From: Gammaproteobacteria bacterium
GTDB taxonomy: Bacteria; Pseudomonadota; Gammaproteobacteria; Coxiellales; Coxiellaceae
DNA length: 64,000 nt
Direction of reading: 5' to 3'
NCBI GenBank assembly: GCA_030429175.1
Contig: JAUIDD010000005.1
Location: 1 to 64,000 of the forward strand
Made by a program: the position numbers and the translations under genes. Within the stretch, counting starts at the first letter, position 1. Each line of letters begins with the position of its first letter. Under the pieces are notes generated by a model, which worked only from the letters and a program-made list of their open reading frames with translations, was not told the DNA's origin and did no database searches. Shown here in pieces: positions 27,412-36,482 of this stretch.

Positions 27412-27633
27412 CATTCTATCATGGGGGACACTCCTGTTCTAACTTTTAAAACCAGTTTTTTTTCAATTGGTTACAACTTTAAAAACGACGGGTCATTCTT
27501 GTTCTAACTTTACTCTGACTAAAATGTCGTGAAAAAGTTAGAACAAGAATGACCCGTCGTTTTTAAAGTTGTAACCAATTGAAAAAAAACTGGTTTTAAA
27601 AGTTAGAACAGGAGTGTCCCCCATGATAGAATG
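27412..27633. repeat. Perfect 222-bp palindrome (100-bp arms, 22-nt loop)
   Basis: Positions 27412-27511 are the exact reverse complement of 27534-27633, with no mismatch found in 100 bp. Each arm holds two similar sub-repeats ending in TGTTCTAACTTT, preceded by GGGGACACTCC or CGGGTCATTCT, resembling REP-type mobile repeats. It fills the space between the divergent cydA and sensor kinase genes, and each arm carries an AGGAG site followed 8 bases later by an ATG. Confidence 0.95.
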
Positions 27634-27638
27634 CAGTG

Positions 27639-28937
27639 ATGAATTGGTTTAAAAGTTTACAATCAAACAAAAGCGCTCAGCGCACTTTTTTTATTTTATT
27701 AATTGGTTTTATTATCATTCAGCTTGCAGGCGTATATATGACAAATATATATACCTCGCGCAGCCATCATACTATTTCTCGTATGGCCTTTCAGAGATCA
27801 TTAATACGCACGGTGCATATGCTCAACATAATACCGGCAGAAATAATGCTTAAGCATCCCAGGCTAATGACTCAGCCAGGCATACCGCTGATTCAGTTGA
27901 TGACACAACCTGTTAAAAATATACCAACGATTAAAAGTACGAAACCAAAGGATCTTAGATTATTTGCAAGACAGCATTATGTCGATTTTAAAGCGAATTA
28001 TCAGCTTAAAGATGGGCGATGGGTCTTTATGCGTGGTGGTGTGCATCGCTCACAGTACTCGTGGGTTGGTTTTGTATTATCTGAATTATTTCTTCTAATT
28101 GTGTTGATTGCGTTATGTATATGGGTTGTGCAACGATTGGCAATTCCAGTGACGGCATTTAACGAAGCTGCAAAGCGCTTTGGTGTTGATATCAACGCAC
28201 CGCCAGTTGCGATGCAAGGGACGCCTGAAATGCGCGCAGTGATTGCTTCGTTTAATGAAATGCAAGGACGTATTCGCCGCTTAATTATGGATCGTACCCA
28301 AATGCTTGCTGCCATTTCACATGATTTGCGTACACCGATTACGCGCTTACAACTGCGTATAGAAGCGCTAAAAGGCACACCGCAGTTTACGCCTGCAGAA
28401 CAAGATATCCAAGAAATGCAGCGTATGATTACTTCGATTCTTGCTTTTGCGCAAGATCATGTGAGCGCCGAGCAAATGGAGCGTTTTGATCTTAGCGCAT
28501 TACTCGACAATATTTGTAATGAGTTTGAGGATGTCGGGCGTAATGTGAGTTTTAAGACTGCAATAACACGTTTACCTTATTTTGGACGTATGATAGCACT
28601 CAAGCGTGCGTTATCGAATGTAATTGAGAATGCAGTTAAATATGGTGAGGCAGCAGTTGTCACGTTAGAATCACAACACGATCAGATCACAATTAAAATA
28701 CAAGACAAGGGGCCTGGCATTCCAGAGGCAGAAATGGAGAAGGTTTTCGCGCCATTTTATCGTATCGATCCTGCGCGCTCACCCGAAAAAAGCGGTACGG
28801 GTCTTGGCATGGCTGTTGCTCGTGATATCATCCGCGCCCATGGTGGTGACATCAAACTACATAATCTCGATGGTGGCGGCTTAATTGTCATCGTTAGTCT
28901 GGGGTCTGACCCTGGGTTAGTGATTGCAACTCGGTAG
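27639..28937 (+). CDS. EnvZ-like sensor histidine kinase
   Basis: An inner-membrane kinase of about 432 residues: two transmembrane helices (about 18-37 and 143-167) bracketing a periplasmic loop, a HAMP linker, the dimerisation helix with His229 (one residue less from this ATG) in AAISHDLRTPITRLQ, then N box LSNVIENAVKYG, G1 DKGPGIPEAEMEKVF and G2 GTGLGMAVARDI. There is no adjacent regulator; the OmpR-type gene at 17460 is the likely partner. The start may be GTG 27636 or ATG 27639, overlapping a 9-codon upstream ORF (ATG 27623). The last codons lie in a REP-like repeat. Confidence 0.92.
   Translation: MNWFKSLQSNKSAQRTFFILLIGFIIIQLAGVYMTNIYTSRSHHTISRMAFQRSLIRTVHMLNIIPAEIMLKHPRLMTQPGIPLIQLMTQPVKNIPTIKSTKPKDLRLFARQHYVDFKANYQLKDGRWVFMRGGVHRSQYSWVGFVLSELFLLIVLIALCIWVVQRLAIPVTAFNEAAKRFGVDINAPPVAMQGTPEMRAVIASFNEMQGRIRRLIMDRTQMLAAISHDLRTPITRLQLRIEALKGTPQFTPAEQDIQEMQRMITSILAFAQDHVSAEQMERFDLSALLDNICNEFEDVGRNVSFKTAITRLPYFGRMIALKRALSNVIENAVKYGEAAVVTLESQHDQITIKIQDKGPGIPEAEMEKVFAPFYRIDPARSPEKSGTGLGMAVARDIIRAHGGDIKLHNLDGGGLIVIVSLGSDPGLVIATR
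28903..28915. repeat. REP-like core GGTCTGACCCTGG (copy 2)
   Basis: The same 13 bases as at 615-627, here with an extended GGGGTCTGACCC arm. It encodes part of the kinase C-terminus (GSDPGL) shortly before its stop. Confidence 0.45.
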
Positions 28938-28981
28938 GTAGCCCACTATAATCTGCTCTTTCTTGAACAAGTAGGAGTATC

Positions 28982-30064
28982 ATGTTGTCTAAACGTACAC
29001 CACTATATGATAAGCATGTAGAAGCTGGCGGGAAGATGGTTGATTTTGCGGGGTGGGAGCTGCCGATTAATTATGGCTCTCAGATCAACGAACACCATTT
29101 TGTACGTACTGATGTGGGTATGTTCGATGTGTCACATATGGGCGTATTGGATATTAAAGGTGATGACGCAACGGCTTTTTTGCGTTTCGCATTGGCTAAT
29201 GATGTTACCAAGCTAAAAGCACCAGGTAGTGCCATTTATACCTGCATGTTAAATCACAAAGGCGGTATCGTCGATGACTTGATTGTGTATTGGGTTACAG
29301 AAGATTGGTATCGTATCGTTTTAAATGCATCACGTCGTGAAGTTGATTTTAATTGGCTGCAAGATTTAGCGCAGGCGTACGCAGTGACGTTAACGTTACG
29401 TCCTGAATTATGTATTATTGCCGTGCAAGGTCCGAATGCAGTTGAGAAAGTGTCACAGGTGCTCGGTGATGCATGGGCACAGACGTTGGATAACTTAAAA
29501 CCATTTCGTTTGGCATTACGTGATGATATGCAAGTTGCGCGTACCGGTTATACTGGTGAGGATGGTGTTGAAATTATTTTACCAGAAACACAAGCACCAG
29601 CATTATGGCAACAGCTCGTCGATAATGGTGTGAAACCTTGTGGGTTAGGTGCACGAGATACATTACGCCTTGAAGCCGGTTTAAATTTATATGGTAACGA
29701 TATGGATGAAACCATCATACCTGCTGAAGCAAATCTTACTTGGACGATTGCACTGAAAGATGACACACGTGACTTTGTTGGAAAAGCTGCAATTAAAGCG
29801 CAAAAGCCGTCGCGAAAATTAGTTGGTATGGTGATGGATATGCGTGGTGTATTGCGCCACCATCAAGCGGTATTAGCTGAGGGTGCTGAGGTTGGTACAA
29901 TTACTAGTGGTGGGTTTTCGCCGACGTTAGAATGTGCAATTGCCTTTGTACGTTTGCCTGTAGATTTTAGTGGCGATTTATATGTGGATCGTCGTGGAAC
30001 GCGTATTCCAGTACGCATGGTAAAACTACCGTTCGTTCGTAACGGTAAAAAAATGTTTGTTTAA
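28982..30064 (+). CDS. gcvT: Glycine cleavage system T protein (aminomethyltransferase)
   Basis: Transfers the methylene group from aminomethyl-lipoyl GcvH to tetrahydrofolate. 360 residues with MFDVSHMGVLDIKG near the N-terminus, RTGYTGEDGVEI and GLGARDTLRLEAGLNLYGND, all classical T-protein motifs. A TATAAT box lies in the 44-base gap before the ATG and the ribosome site is AGGAG. No glycine riboswitch fits in this gap. First gene of gcvT-gcvH-gcvPA-gcvPB. Confidence 0.97.
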   Translation: MLSKRTPLYDKHVEAGGKMVDFAGWELPINYGSQINEHHFVRTDVGMFDVSHMGVLDIKGDDATAFLRFALANDVTKLKAPGSAIYTCMLNHKGGIVDDLIVYWVTEDWYRIVLNASRREVDFNWLQDLAQAYAVTLTLRPELCIIAVQGPNAVEKVSQVLGDAWAQTLDNLKPFRLALRDDMQVARTGYTGEDGVEIILPETQAPALWQQLVDNGVKPCGLGARDTLRLEAGLNLYGNDMDETIIPAEANLTWTIALKDDTRDFVGKAAIKAQKPSRKLVGMVMDMRGVLRHHQAVLAEGAEVGTITSGGFSPTLECAIAFVRLPVDFSGDLYVDRRGTRIPVRMVKLPFVRNGKKMFV

Positions 30065-30077
30065 TAGGAGAGTTTTA

Positions 30078-30461
30078 ATGAGTCATTGTCCTCACGATTT
30101 AAAATATACTGAAAGTCATGAATGGATTTTAGTAGAAGGTGATACAGCAACGATTGGTATTACTGATCATGCACAAGGTCAGTTAGGTGATTTGGTATTT
30201 GTTGAATTACCACTGTTGGAAGATGAATTATCTGCTGGTAAAGAAGCGGGTGTGATTGAATCGGTTAAAACAGCGGCAGATATTTATAGTCCATTAACAG
30301 GTGAAGTTGTTGCAATTAACGAAGAACTTACCGCTGAGCCTGAAATCATTAATAGCGATCCTTATGGTAAAGGTTGGTTATTCAAAGTTAAAATAGAAAA
30401 CGCTGATGAACTTGGTAGTCTGATGACTGCAGAACAATACGAAGAACAAAATACTGATTGA
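30078..30461 (+). CDS. gcvH: Glycine cleavage system H protein
   Basis: The lipoylated carrier of the complex: 127 residues with the lipoyl-lysine motif VIESVKTAADIYSP near residue 64. The ATG at 30078 follows AGGAG and gives the family N-terminus (SHCPHDLKYTESHEW). It overlaps no gene upstream and sits 13 bases after gcvT. Confidence 0.96.
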   Translation: MSHCPHDLKYTESHEWILVEGDTATIGITDHAQGQLGDLVFVELPLLEDELSAGKEAGVIESVKTAADIYSPLTGEVVAINEELTAEPEIINSDPYGKGWLFKVKIENADELGSLMTAEQYEEQNTD

Positions 30462-30469
30462 GGTTAACT

Positions 30470-31825
30470 ATGCCATTTATTCCCCATACGCAGGATGATC
30501 TAGCACAGATGCTACAAACCTTAGATATTCCTTCTATGGCAGCATTATATGATGAGGTGCCTGAGTCGCTACAACAGGCTGATATAGAAGCAGTGCCACA
30601 GGGACTGTCAGAACTTGAGGTGACACGTTTGCTAACCGAGCGCGAACCAGCTTTGTTCGCGGGTGGTTGTTTTATTGGTGCAGGTGCATATGAGCATTAT
30701 ATTCCAGCAGCAGTATGGGATATTGTTGGGCGTGGTGGTTTTTATACATCATATACGCCATATCAAGCCGAAGTGAGCCAAGGGAACTTGCAGCTGATTT
30801 ATGAGTACCAAACCATTATGACGCAATTGATGGCGATGGATGTATCGAATGCATCACTTTATGATGGTGCATCCAGTTTATCCGAAGCAGTATTGATGGC
30901 CATTCGCTTAAAGCGTGGTCGTGCTAAACGTATTGTGGTGCCAACGACTCTAAATCCAGTTTATCGTAAGGTATTAAAAACCATTTTATTGCCACAAGGG
31001 GTGATTCTTGAAGAGATTGGTTATTGTGATACCACTGGGAAAATTTCGGTTGATATGTTAGATGAATTTACTGCTGAAGGTTTAGCAGCAGTGATTGTGC
31101 CACAACCAAACTTTTTTGGTTGTCTTGAGGATGCAGATGCACTCACTGATAAGATTCATGCGCTCGATGCCGTGGTGATTGCTGTGGTTAACCCGATGGC
31201 GATGACAGTGCTTAAGCCGCCGGGTCAATGGGGTGAAAGTGGTGCAGATATTGTATGTGGTGAAGGTCAGCCAATGGGTGTGCCTGTGATGTCGGGTGGC
31301 CCCTACTTTGGCTTTTTATGCTGTAAAAAAGACTTCGTGCGCCAAATGCCTGGGCGTGTTGTTGGTCGTACCACTGATAGAGATGGCAACGTCGGTTACA
31401 CATTAACGTTACAAGCGCGTGAGCAGCATATTCGCCGTGCTAAAGCGACTTCAAACATCTGTACCAACCAAGGTTTGATGGTAACAGCGGCAACCATTTA
31501 TATGTCATTAATGGGTGCGCAAGGTTTGCGTGATGTGGCCGCACAATGTCATGATCATGCGCGTCACTTAAAAGAAGGTTTGATTAGTATTGAGGGTGTG
31601 CGCCAGGTTTTTGATAGTCCGAATTTCCACGAGTTTGTGTTACAACTCGATAAACCTGTTGAAGAAGTGTTGGCACAGTTGAATGACTTTGGTATCCAAG
31701 GTGGTTATTCATTAAAACAAGCCTATCCAGAGCTAGGTGAAAGTTTGTTAGTGTGTGCAACTGAAACAAAAACATTGCAAGATCTTGAGCGTTACCAGCA
31801 GTTGTTGGCACGCTGTTTAGTCTAA
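30470..31825 (+). CDS. gcvPA: Glycine dehydrogenase (decarboxylating) subunit 1
   Basis: N-terminal half of the two-subunit form of the PLP enzyme that decarboxylates glycine. About 451 residues starting MPFIPHTQDD, with YTPYQAEVSQGNLQLIYEYQ, the DGASSLSEA segment and GGPYFGFL. The split PA/PB form replaces the single 950-residue GcvP of enterobacteria. The start at 30470 overlaps nothing and has an AGG site 6 bases upstream. Confidence 0.95.
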   Translation: MPFIPHTQDDLAQMLQTLDIPSMAALYDEVPESLQQADIEAVPQGLSELEVTRLLTEREPALFAGGCFIGAGAYEHYIPAAVWDIVGRGGFYTSYTPYQAEVSQGNLQLIYEYQTIMTQLMAMDVSNASLYDGASSLSEAVLMAIRLKRGRAKRIVVPTTLNPVYRKVLKTILLPQGVILEEIGYCDTTGKISVDMLDEFTAEGLAAVIVPQPNFFGCLEDADALTDKIHALDAVVIAVVNPMAMTVLKPPGQWGESGADIVCGEGQPMGVPVMSGGPYFGFLCCKKDFVRQMPGRVVGRTTDRDGNVGYTLTLQAREQHIRRAKATSNICTNQGLMVTAATIYMSLMGAQGLRDVAAQCHDHARHLKEGLISIEGVRQVFDSPNFHEFVLQLDKPVEEVLAQLNDFGIQGGYSLKQAYPELGESLLVCATETKTLQDLERYQQLLARCLV

Positions 31826-31878
31826 GTGTCATCGCATGCTTGACACGGGATCTCGTTCATTAAAATAGGGTATTAAAA

Positions 31879-33354
31879 ATGTTAAGTTTTGAAAAATCTC
31901 AAAAAGGTCGTGTTGCTGCAAGCCAACTTTCTTGGCAGTCATATGATGTTTCGGATATTCCAACAGCGTTGCTGCGCCAAGATATGCCGCGTTTGCCAGA
32001 GTTATCTGAGCTACAAGTCGTGCGTCACTTTAGTGGGTTAGAGCGTAAGAACTACTCGATCGAAACGCACTTTTATCCGTTAGGCTCATGCACGATGAAA
32101 TATAATCCACGAGTGGTGCATAAGCTCGCATCTTTGCCCGGTTTTTTACAGCGCCATCCATATACGGATTTACGCTCGAGTCAAGGATTCTTGCGTTGTA
32201 TGTATGAATTACAAGAGATGTTGATTGCTGCAACTGGCATGAGCCGTGTATCGCTAGCACCGATGGCAGGTGCGCAAGGCGAGTTTGCCGGTGTTAGTAT
32301 GATTCGTGCCTATCATCAAGCACGTGGTGATGGTACGCGTACTGAAATGCTGGTTGCCGATGCGGCGCATGGTACCAATCCTGCATCAGCCATCATGTGT
32401 GGTTATCAAGTGAAAGAAGTGCCAACTACTGCAGAAGGTGATATTGATTTAGACGTTTTAAAAACGATGGTCGGGCCACAGACGGCTGGTATTATGTTAA
32501 CAAACCCATCGACATTTGGTGTGTTTGAACGTCAAATTCAAGAAATTGCCAAAGTCGTGCACGATGCGGGTGGTTTGCTATATTACGATGGTGCGAATTT
32601 AAATGCAATTTTAGGTCAGTATCGTCCAGGCGATATGGGCTTTGATGTATTGCATTTAAATCTGCATAAAACATTTGCCACACCGCATGGTGGTGGCGGT
32701 CCGGGTGCTGGCCCTGTAGCAGCAGGCGAACGTTTAAAAGCGTTTTTACCGGTGCCAATGGTGGGTTACGAAGATAATCAATATCGTTGGTTAGAAGAGC
32801 AAGATTGCCCCCAATCAATTGGTCGTCTGTCAGGCTTTATGGGTAATGCGGGTGTGTTATTGCGCGCGTATATTTATGCCAGAATGTTAGGTCAAGAAGG
32901 TATGCGTCGTGTGGGTTCATACGCAACTTTAAATGCGAATTATATGATGAAGCGTTTATCGGATTTGGGTTTTACATTGGCGTTTCCAAAACGTCGCGCA
33001 ACACATGAATTTATTATTACTTTAAAGCCTATCACCAAAGCGTATGGTGTGACTGCATTAGATTTTGCAAAACGTTTATTGGATTATGGCTTTCATGCGC
33101 CAACGATTTATTTTCCATTGCAAATTCCCGAGTGCTTTTTAATTGAACCCACTGAAACAGAGTGTAAAGAACAGTTAGATTTATTTATCGATGCGATGGC
33201 AAAAATATTAGAAGAAGCTAAAACCAATCCACAACTATTAAAAGATGCCCCACACAGTGTTACAGTGAAACGTTTGGATGAGGTAAAAGCAGCAAAACAG
33301 TTGGATTTGGCGTGGGATTTTGCGGATAAGAAAAAACAACAAGAAACTGTATAA
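31879..33354 (+). CDS. gcvPB: Glycine dehydrogenase (decarboxylating) subunit 2
   Basis: C-terminal half of the glycine decarboxylase: 491 residues with the PLP-lysine motif [18 protein letters not shown] near residue 265, and [16 protein letters not shown] near the N-terminus. Last gene of the gcv operon, 53 bases after gcvPA, with a weak ribosome site. The repeat-rich gap begins just after its stop. Confidence 0.96.
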   Translation: MLSFEKSQKGRVAASQLSWQSYDVSDIPTALLRQDMPRLPELSELQVVRHFSGLERKNYSIETHFYPLGSCTMKYNPRVVHKLASLPGFLQRHPYTDLRSSQGFLRCMYELQEMLIAATGMSRVSLAPMAGAQGEFAGVSMIRAYHQARGDGTRTEMLVADAAHGTNPASAIMCGYQVKEVPTTAEGDIDLDVLKTMVGPQTAGIMLTNPSTFGVFERQIQEIAKVVHDAGGLLYYDGANLNAILGQYRPGDMGFDVLHLNLHKTFATPHGGGGPGAGPVAAGERLKAFLPVPMVGYEDNQYRWLEEQDCPQSIGRLSGFMGNAGVLLRAYIYARMLGQEGMRRVGSYATLNANYMMKRLSDLGFTLAFPKRRATHEFIITLKPITKAYGVTALDFAKRLLDYGFHAPTIYFPLQIPECFLIEPTETECKEQLDLFIDAMAKILEEAKTNPQLLKDAPHSVTVKRLDEVKAAKQLDLAWDFADKKKQQETV

Positions 33355-33406
33355 TTTAGGGACTGTTTTCAATTCGTTCCCGTAGCGAAAATTGAGGTTT
33401 TAATAT

Positions 33407-33548
33407 AGGGCTTATTGACAATTGCCCTTTCTGGCTCGTTTTTGTAAATTTTCTCGTCACGTAGTTTACTATGCTCCTCGAAAATTTAGCAAAGCTAATC
33501 TCTGAAAGCTAAATCTTCGCTCGAAAAAGGAAAATGTCAACAGCCCTT
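33407..33548. repeat. Palindromic repeat element, about 142 bp
   Basis: AGGGCTTATTGACA at the left and TGTCAACAGCCCT at the right are near-perfect inverted ends, each followed inward by further matching A/T-rich bases. The interior has smaller inverted repeats (CACGTAGTTTACTATG). A 25-bp piece (33506-33530) recurs in reverse orientation at 53856-53880 with one mismatch. It occupies part of the 476-bp gap after gcvPB; no gene is seen in it. Confidence 0.6.
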
Positions 33549-33611
33549 AATAAGATTGCAGAGTGTTGGGGGTATTTTTTTGTGAAGATAAAAATAAATT
33601 GTTTTAAAAGT

Positions 33612-33688
33612 CTGCTGCTAATGCTTCCGACTATTTACAAACCCCGATCTTAATACTTTCTTATTCTTTATTTCTTCATTAGCAGCAG
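33612..33688. repeat. 12-bp inverted repeat pair
   Basis: CTGCTGCTAATG (33612-33623) and CATTAGCAGCAG (33677-33688) are exact inverted repeats 53 bases apart. The rest of the gap up to 33830 is AT-rich without recognised genes. Confidence 0.5.
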
Positions 33689-33830
33689 TTGTCAGCATCC
33701 TCAGTTTACGTAATGAATATTAAAGAAATCTTAAAAATTTCAGCTAGTTGATATTTATTTTTGTGTTAAATATTATCAAAAAACGCCTATTTTTGCGCTA
33801 ATAGTGTGCGTTCCTTTGAATAAATGTCTC

Positions 33831-35012
33831 TTAAAAGCAGAAAGAAGCAGAATATGTGCGCCCAACTGGTGTTGCGGGTTCGGGTGATGGTGTTTTTTTG
33901 GATGCTTCAGGTGGTGTAGGTGTAAATAAGCGTGAAAGGTAACGCATTCTGATGCGGTCTGGTTCGCTAATGGACCCTGGGCGATAGTGACTCATCGTTG
34001 TTTGTAAGGTTAAAAAGTGACGTGCGTCGGCTGGTTTAAAAGTTGTAACGGCAATTGTCTCGGGTAATGGTGTATGTTGAGAGAGTTTGCGTTCATCATG
34101 CGCTAACATTAAAGTGACTTGCTCAATCAGTATTTTTATGTCATGCGTATGGGTCTGATTTTTCAATTTTATAATGGCTTCTTTGGTAGTGCTTCTTACT
34201 CTGTTGATATGGGCTAGGTTTAGGTTTACTTTATGTGCCTGTTTGTTTGCTAGGGGGTCGAGTACGTGTTTTACCAAAGTATCCCAAAATAAAATGACTT
34301 GTTTGTGTAGCTCTATAATAATCGCAAAGTCGCGTGACTGTGATACGACCATGAAGGTGGTGCTATGATTAAAGCGTTCGATAAGTTTATTATCAAGATA
34401 GCATATGTGTAATTTAGTGCGCGTTTTACCGCTTGTCGCCCTGTATGCAGTGTTATATATGCTTTCTGTGATAGAAAATTGTGTGCTACTAAAAATATTG
34501 CTTAGGCTAATATTGGAAAAGTAGTCGATGAGCTGTGCTGGGTCAATGTCAAAGAGATTTTCAGTTTGCTTGAGTTGTGTGTCCCAGTACTTATGTAACT
34601 TGTCAATTTTTTTAAGCTCAGTGAGTAAGCCTGTCTGCAATGATTCGCTTTCCCAAATCTTGCGAAACAGTTGGGCGATATCGAGCGTTTGTTTAGCGTT
34701 TAAATGTTCTTCTATTTTTTTAACCAATGCACGTTTGTTTAAGCTGTTTTTAATGCTGTTAAATGTGTTGGGGGTATTGTCGTTTATGATTTGGATAAAT
34801 TGATTGGCTAGTAATTGTGGTGACTCGGTATTAAATGCATTGAGTTTTGTTTGTATTGTATCGTCTTCAACGAGCTTTTGAATGTAACTAACAAAATCTG
34901 AAGCAATTTTCAGGGGGATTTTGCTTGCTTGTTGGCAGATATGTGCATATGCGCATGCAGCACCACTATCAAATACTAATTGTTCGATACTATTCGTCTG
35001 CTTACCTGGCAT
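33831..35012 (-). CDS. Unknown helical protein
   Basis: A 393-residue, mostly helical soluble protein without a known domain. The C-terminal 45 residues are low in complexity and rich in proline, threonine and lysine (FTPTPPEASKKTPSPEPATP), ending in SASFCF. The upstream gene on the same strand is 18 bases away, so the pair is probably an operon. Its accessory context and lack of recognisable function resemble effector genes of Legionellales, but no motif proves this. Confidence 0.72.
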   Translation of the reverse strand: MPGKQTNSIEQLVFDSGAACAYAHICQQASKIPLKIASDFVSYIQKLVEDDTIQTKLNAFNTESPQLLANQFIQIINDNTPNTFNSIKNSLNKRALVKKIEEHLNAKQTLDIAQLFRKIWESESLQTGLLTELKKIDKLHKYWDTQLKQTENLFDIDPAQLIDYFSNISLSNIFSSTQFSITESIYNTAYRATSGKTRTKLHICYLDNKLIERFNHSTTFMVVSQSRDFAIIIELHKQVILFWDTLVKHVLDPLANKQAHKVNLNLAHINRVRSTTKEAIIKLKNQTHTHDIKILIEQVTLMLAHDERKLSQHTPLPETIAVTTFKPADARHFLTLQTTMSHYRPGSISEPDRIRMRYLSRLFTPTPPEASKKTPSPEPATPVGRTYSASFCF

Positions 35013-35030
35013 GGGGGCCCTTAATAATAA

Positions 35031-35711
35031 TTATGCAGCCCAAATGTCGTGGATTTTTTGGCTATACAGGTCTGCGTAAGCCGCAGAAGGCATGCCAAGA
35101 TCATCCCAGTTAAAAACACGAGAGGTGGTTTGTCCTTCACACTGAAGTGTTGCGATAATACCTTCGTCGATTAAGTTGATATTGAGCGTCATGCGTTTGT
35201 TATGGGAAATCTTTGCTTGACTGAATGCAATGCCAGCATCGATACCAAGATTGAAAGTGGTAGGTTCTTCTGGATTAATTTGGTCTGAATTAAGTAAGCC
35301 GATAATGGCGTCTTTGTTAAGGACCTTGCCTTGGTGTCTTTCATAATGTTCTGGATAGTCGGGGCCGAGTTGATAGATGGGGCTTATATTCATAGCAACA
35401 CTGCCATTTGCTTCAATGTTTAAAATTTTAATGCAGTAATCATGAGTGGCAAGGAAAGGGCAGATGCGGTGTTTGTTGGTAAATTTAATCAGTCTAAATA
35501 AACCGGTTAATGTTTTATCGCTATCAAAATGATTCATTATGAATTGGATGATGGTACTGGTAAATTGGATTAATGTTTCATGGCAATATGGATTTGATGA
35601 GGCCATTAACTGCAACGAACGAAACGACGGCAGTGTGCCGTCGTTTATATGCATACTCTCAAATGGCACAATATTTTCTTGCCACCGGGTTATATACTTA
35701 TATTTAATCAT
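35031..35711 (-). CDS. Unknown protein
   Basis: About 226 residues from the ATG at 35711; an ATG at 35726 is an alternative. No recognised domain. The C-terminal half reads as beta strands (MTLNINLIDEGIIATLQCEG) and ends KIHDIWAA. A perfect 11-bp hairpin lies inside the first 30 codons (35622-35646), so the true start could instead be the ATG at 35606, just after that hairpin. Likely operon with the 393-residue gene downstream. Confidence 0.65.
   Translation of the reverse strand: MIKYKYITRWQENIVPFESMHINDGTLPSFRSLQLMASSNPYCHETLIQFTSTIIQFIMNHFDSDKTLTGLFRLIKFTNKHRICPFLATHDYCIKILNIEANGSVAMNISPIYQLGPDYPEHYERHQGKVLNKDAIIGLLNSDQINPEEPTTFNLGIDAGIAFSQAKISHNKRMTLNINLIDEGIIATLQCEGQTTSRVFNWDDLGMPSAAYADLYSQKIHDIWAA
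35622..35646 (-). promoter_or_regulatory. Perfect 11-bp hairpin in the 5' coding region
   Basis: AAACGACGGCA and TGCCGTCGTTT flank a 3-base loop. The A-before/T-after pattern is terminator-like on both strands. It may act as an attenuator in front of a start at 35606, or simply lie in the coding region. Confidence 0.4.
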
Positions 35712-35803
35712 GGTGTGGACCTTCAAAATTCCGTTTAGTATTTGTTAGTCACTGGTTATACTAACGGGTGCACATTAAGTTAATCTTAAAAAAAGAAAAA
35801 GTT

Positions 35804-36478
35804 TTAGAGAAGTTTGTCGAGACCAATTAAAAATTGCTTATGCTGAGTGATTTTTTTGCATGCAAGTACGACACCTGGCATCATACACTCACGATCGATC
35901 GCATCGTGACGAATGGTAAGTGTTTCGCCTGGTGCACCGAAGATCACCTCTTGGTGCGCAAATAAACCTGGTAGTCGTATTGAGTGTATAGTTGTGTCGC
36001 TTAGTTGCTGATTAGCAGCACCAAGGCGATTTTGTGTATGTTTAGCTGTACCACTGGGCGCATCTATTTTTTTCTCGTGATGCATTTCGATTATTTCAGC
36101 ATATTCGAAGTAACGTGCTGCCTGTTCTGCATAGGCCATCATCAAGACGGCACCAATTGAAAAGTTTGGCGCAAAGATGCCACCAATTTGTTTTTTATCA
36201 CACAAAAGTACCAATTGATCGAGTTGATTGTTTGATAGACCAGAAGCACCGATTACCGGTCTGACGCCATGCTCGATTAATGTTTGAGCGTTATTAAAGA
36301 CACAGTCTGGTAGCGTAAAGTCGACAGCAACATCGGGTTGGCACTGTTGTATTTTTTCGACTAAATCATCTTTAATATTACATGTGCCAACTAACTCAAG
36401 TTCGGTTGCAGCCTTGATTGCCGCAACCGTAACTGTACCCATTTTGCCATTAGCGCCAAGAACCAGTACTTTCGTCAT
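35804..36478 (-). CDS. dapB: 4-hydroxy-tetrahydrodipicolinate reductase
   Basis: Reduces dihydrodipicolinate in lysine and diaminopimelate synthesis. 224 residues from the ATG at 36478, which gives the nucleotide-binding N-terminus MTKVLVLGANGKMG. Also visible are IIEMHHEKKIDAPSGTA, the substrate and catalytic motif, and APNFSIGA. It is shorter than E. coli DapB (273) because of compact loops after the first strand. It starts 4 bases after the sodB stop, so the two are co-transcribed. Confidence 0.92.
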   Translation of the reverse strand: MTKVLVLGANGKMGTVTVAAIKAATELELVGTCNIKDDLVEKIQQCQPDVAVDFTLPDCVFNNAQTLIEHGVRPVIGASGLSNNQLDQLVLLCDKKQIGGIFAPNFSIGAVLMMAYAEQAARYFEYAEIIEMHHEKKIDAPSGTAKHTQNRLGAANQQLSDTTIHSIRLPGLFAHQEVIFGAPGETLTIRHDAIDRECMMPGVVLACKKITQHKQFLIGLDKLL

Positions 36479-36482
36479 AGCA

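Noticed and set aside
28938-28981. Glycine riboswitch before gcvT
   Set aside because: The gap is only 44 bases and holds a promoter-like TATAAT; there is no room for the aptamer.
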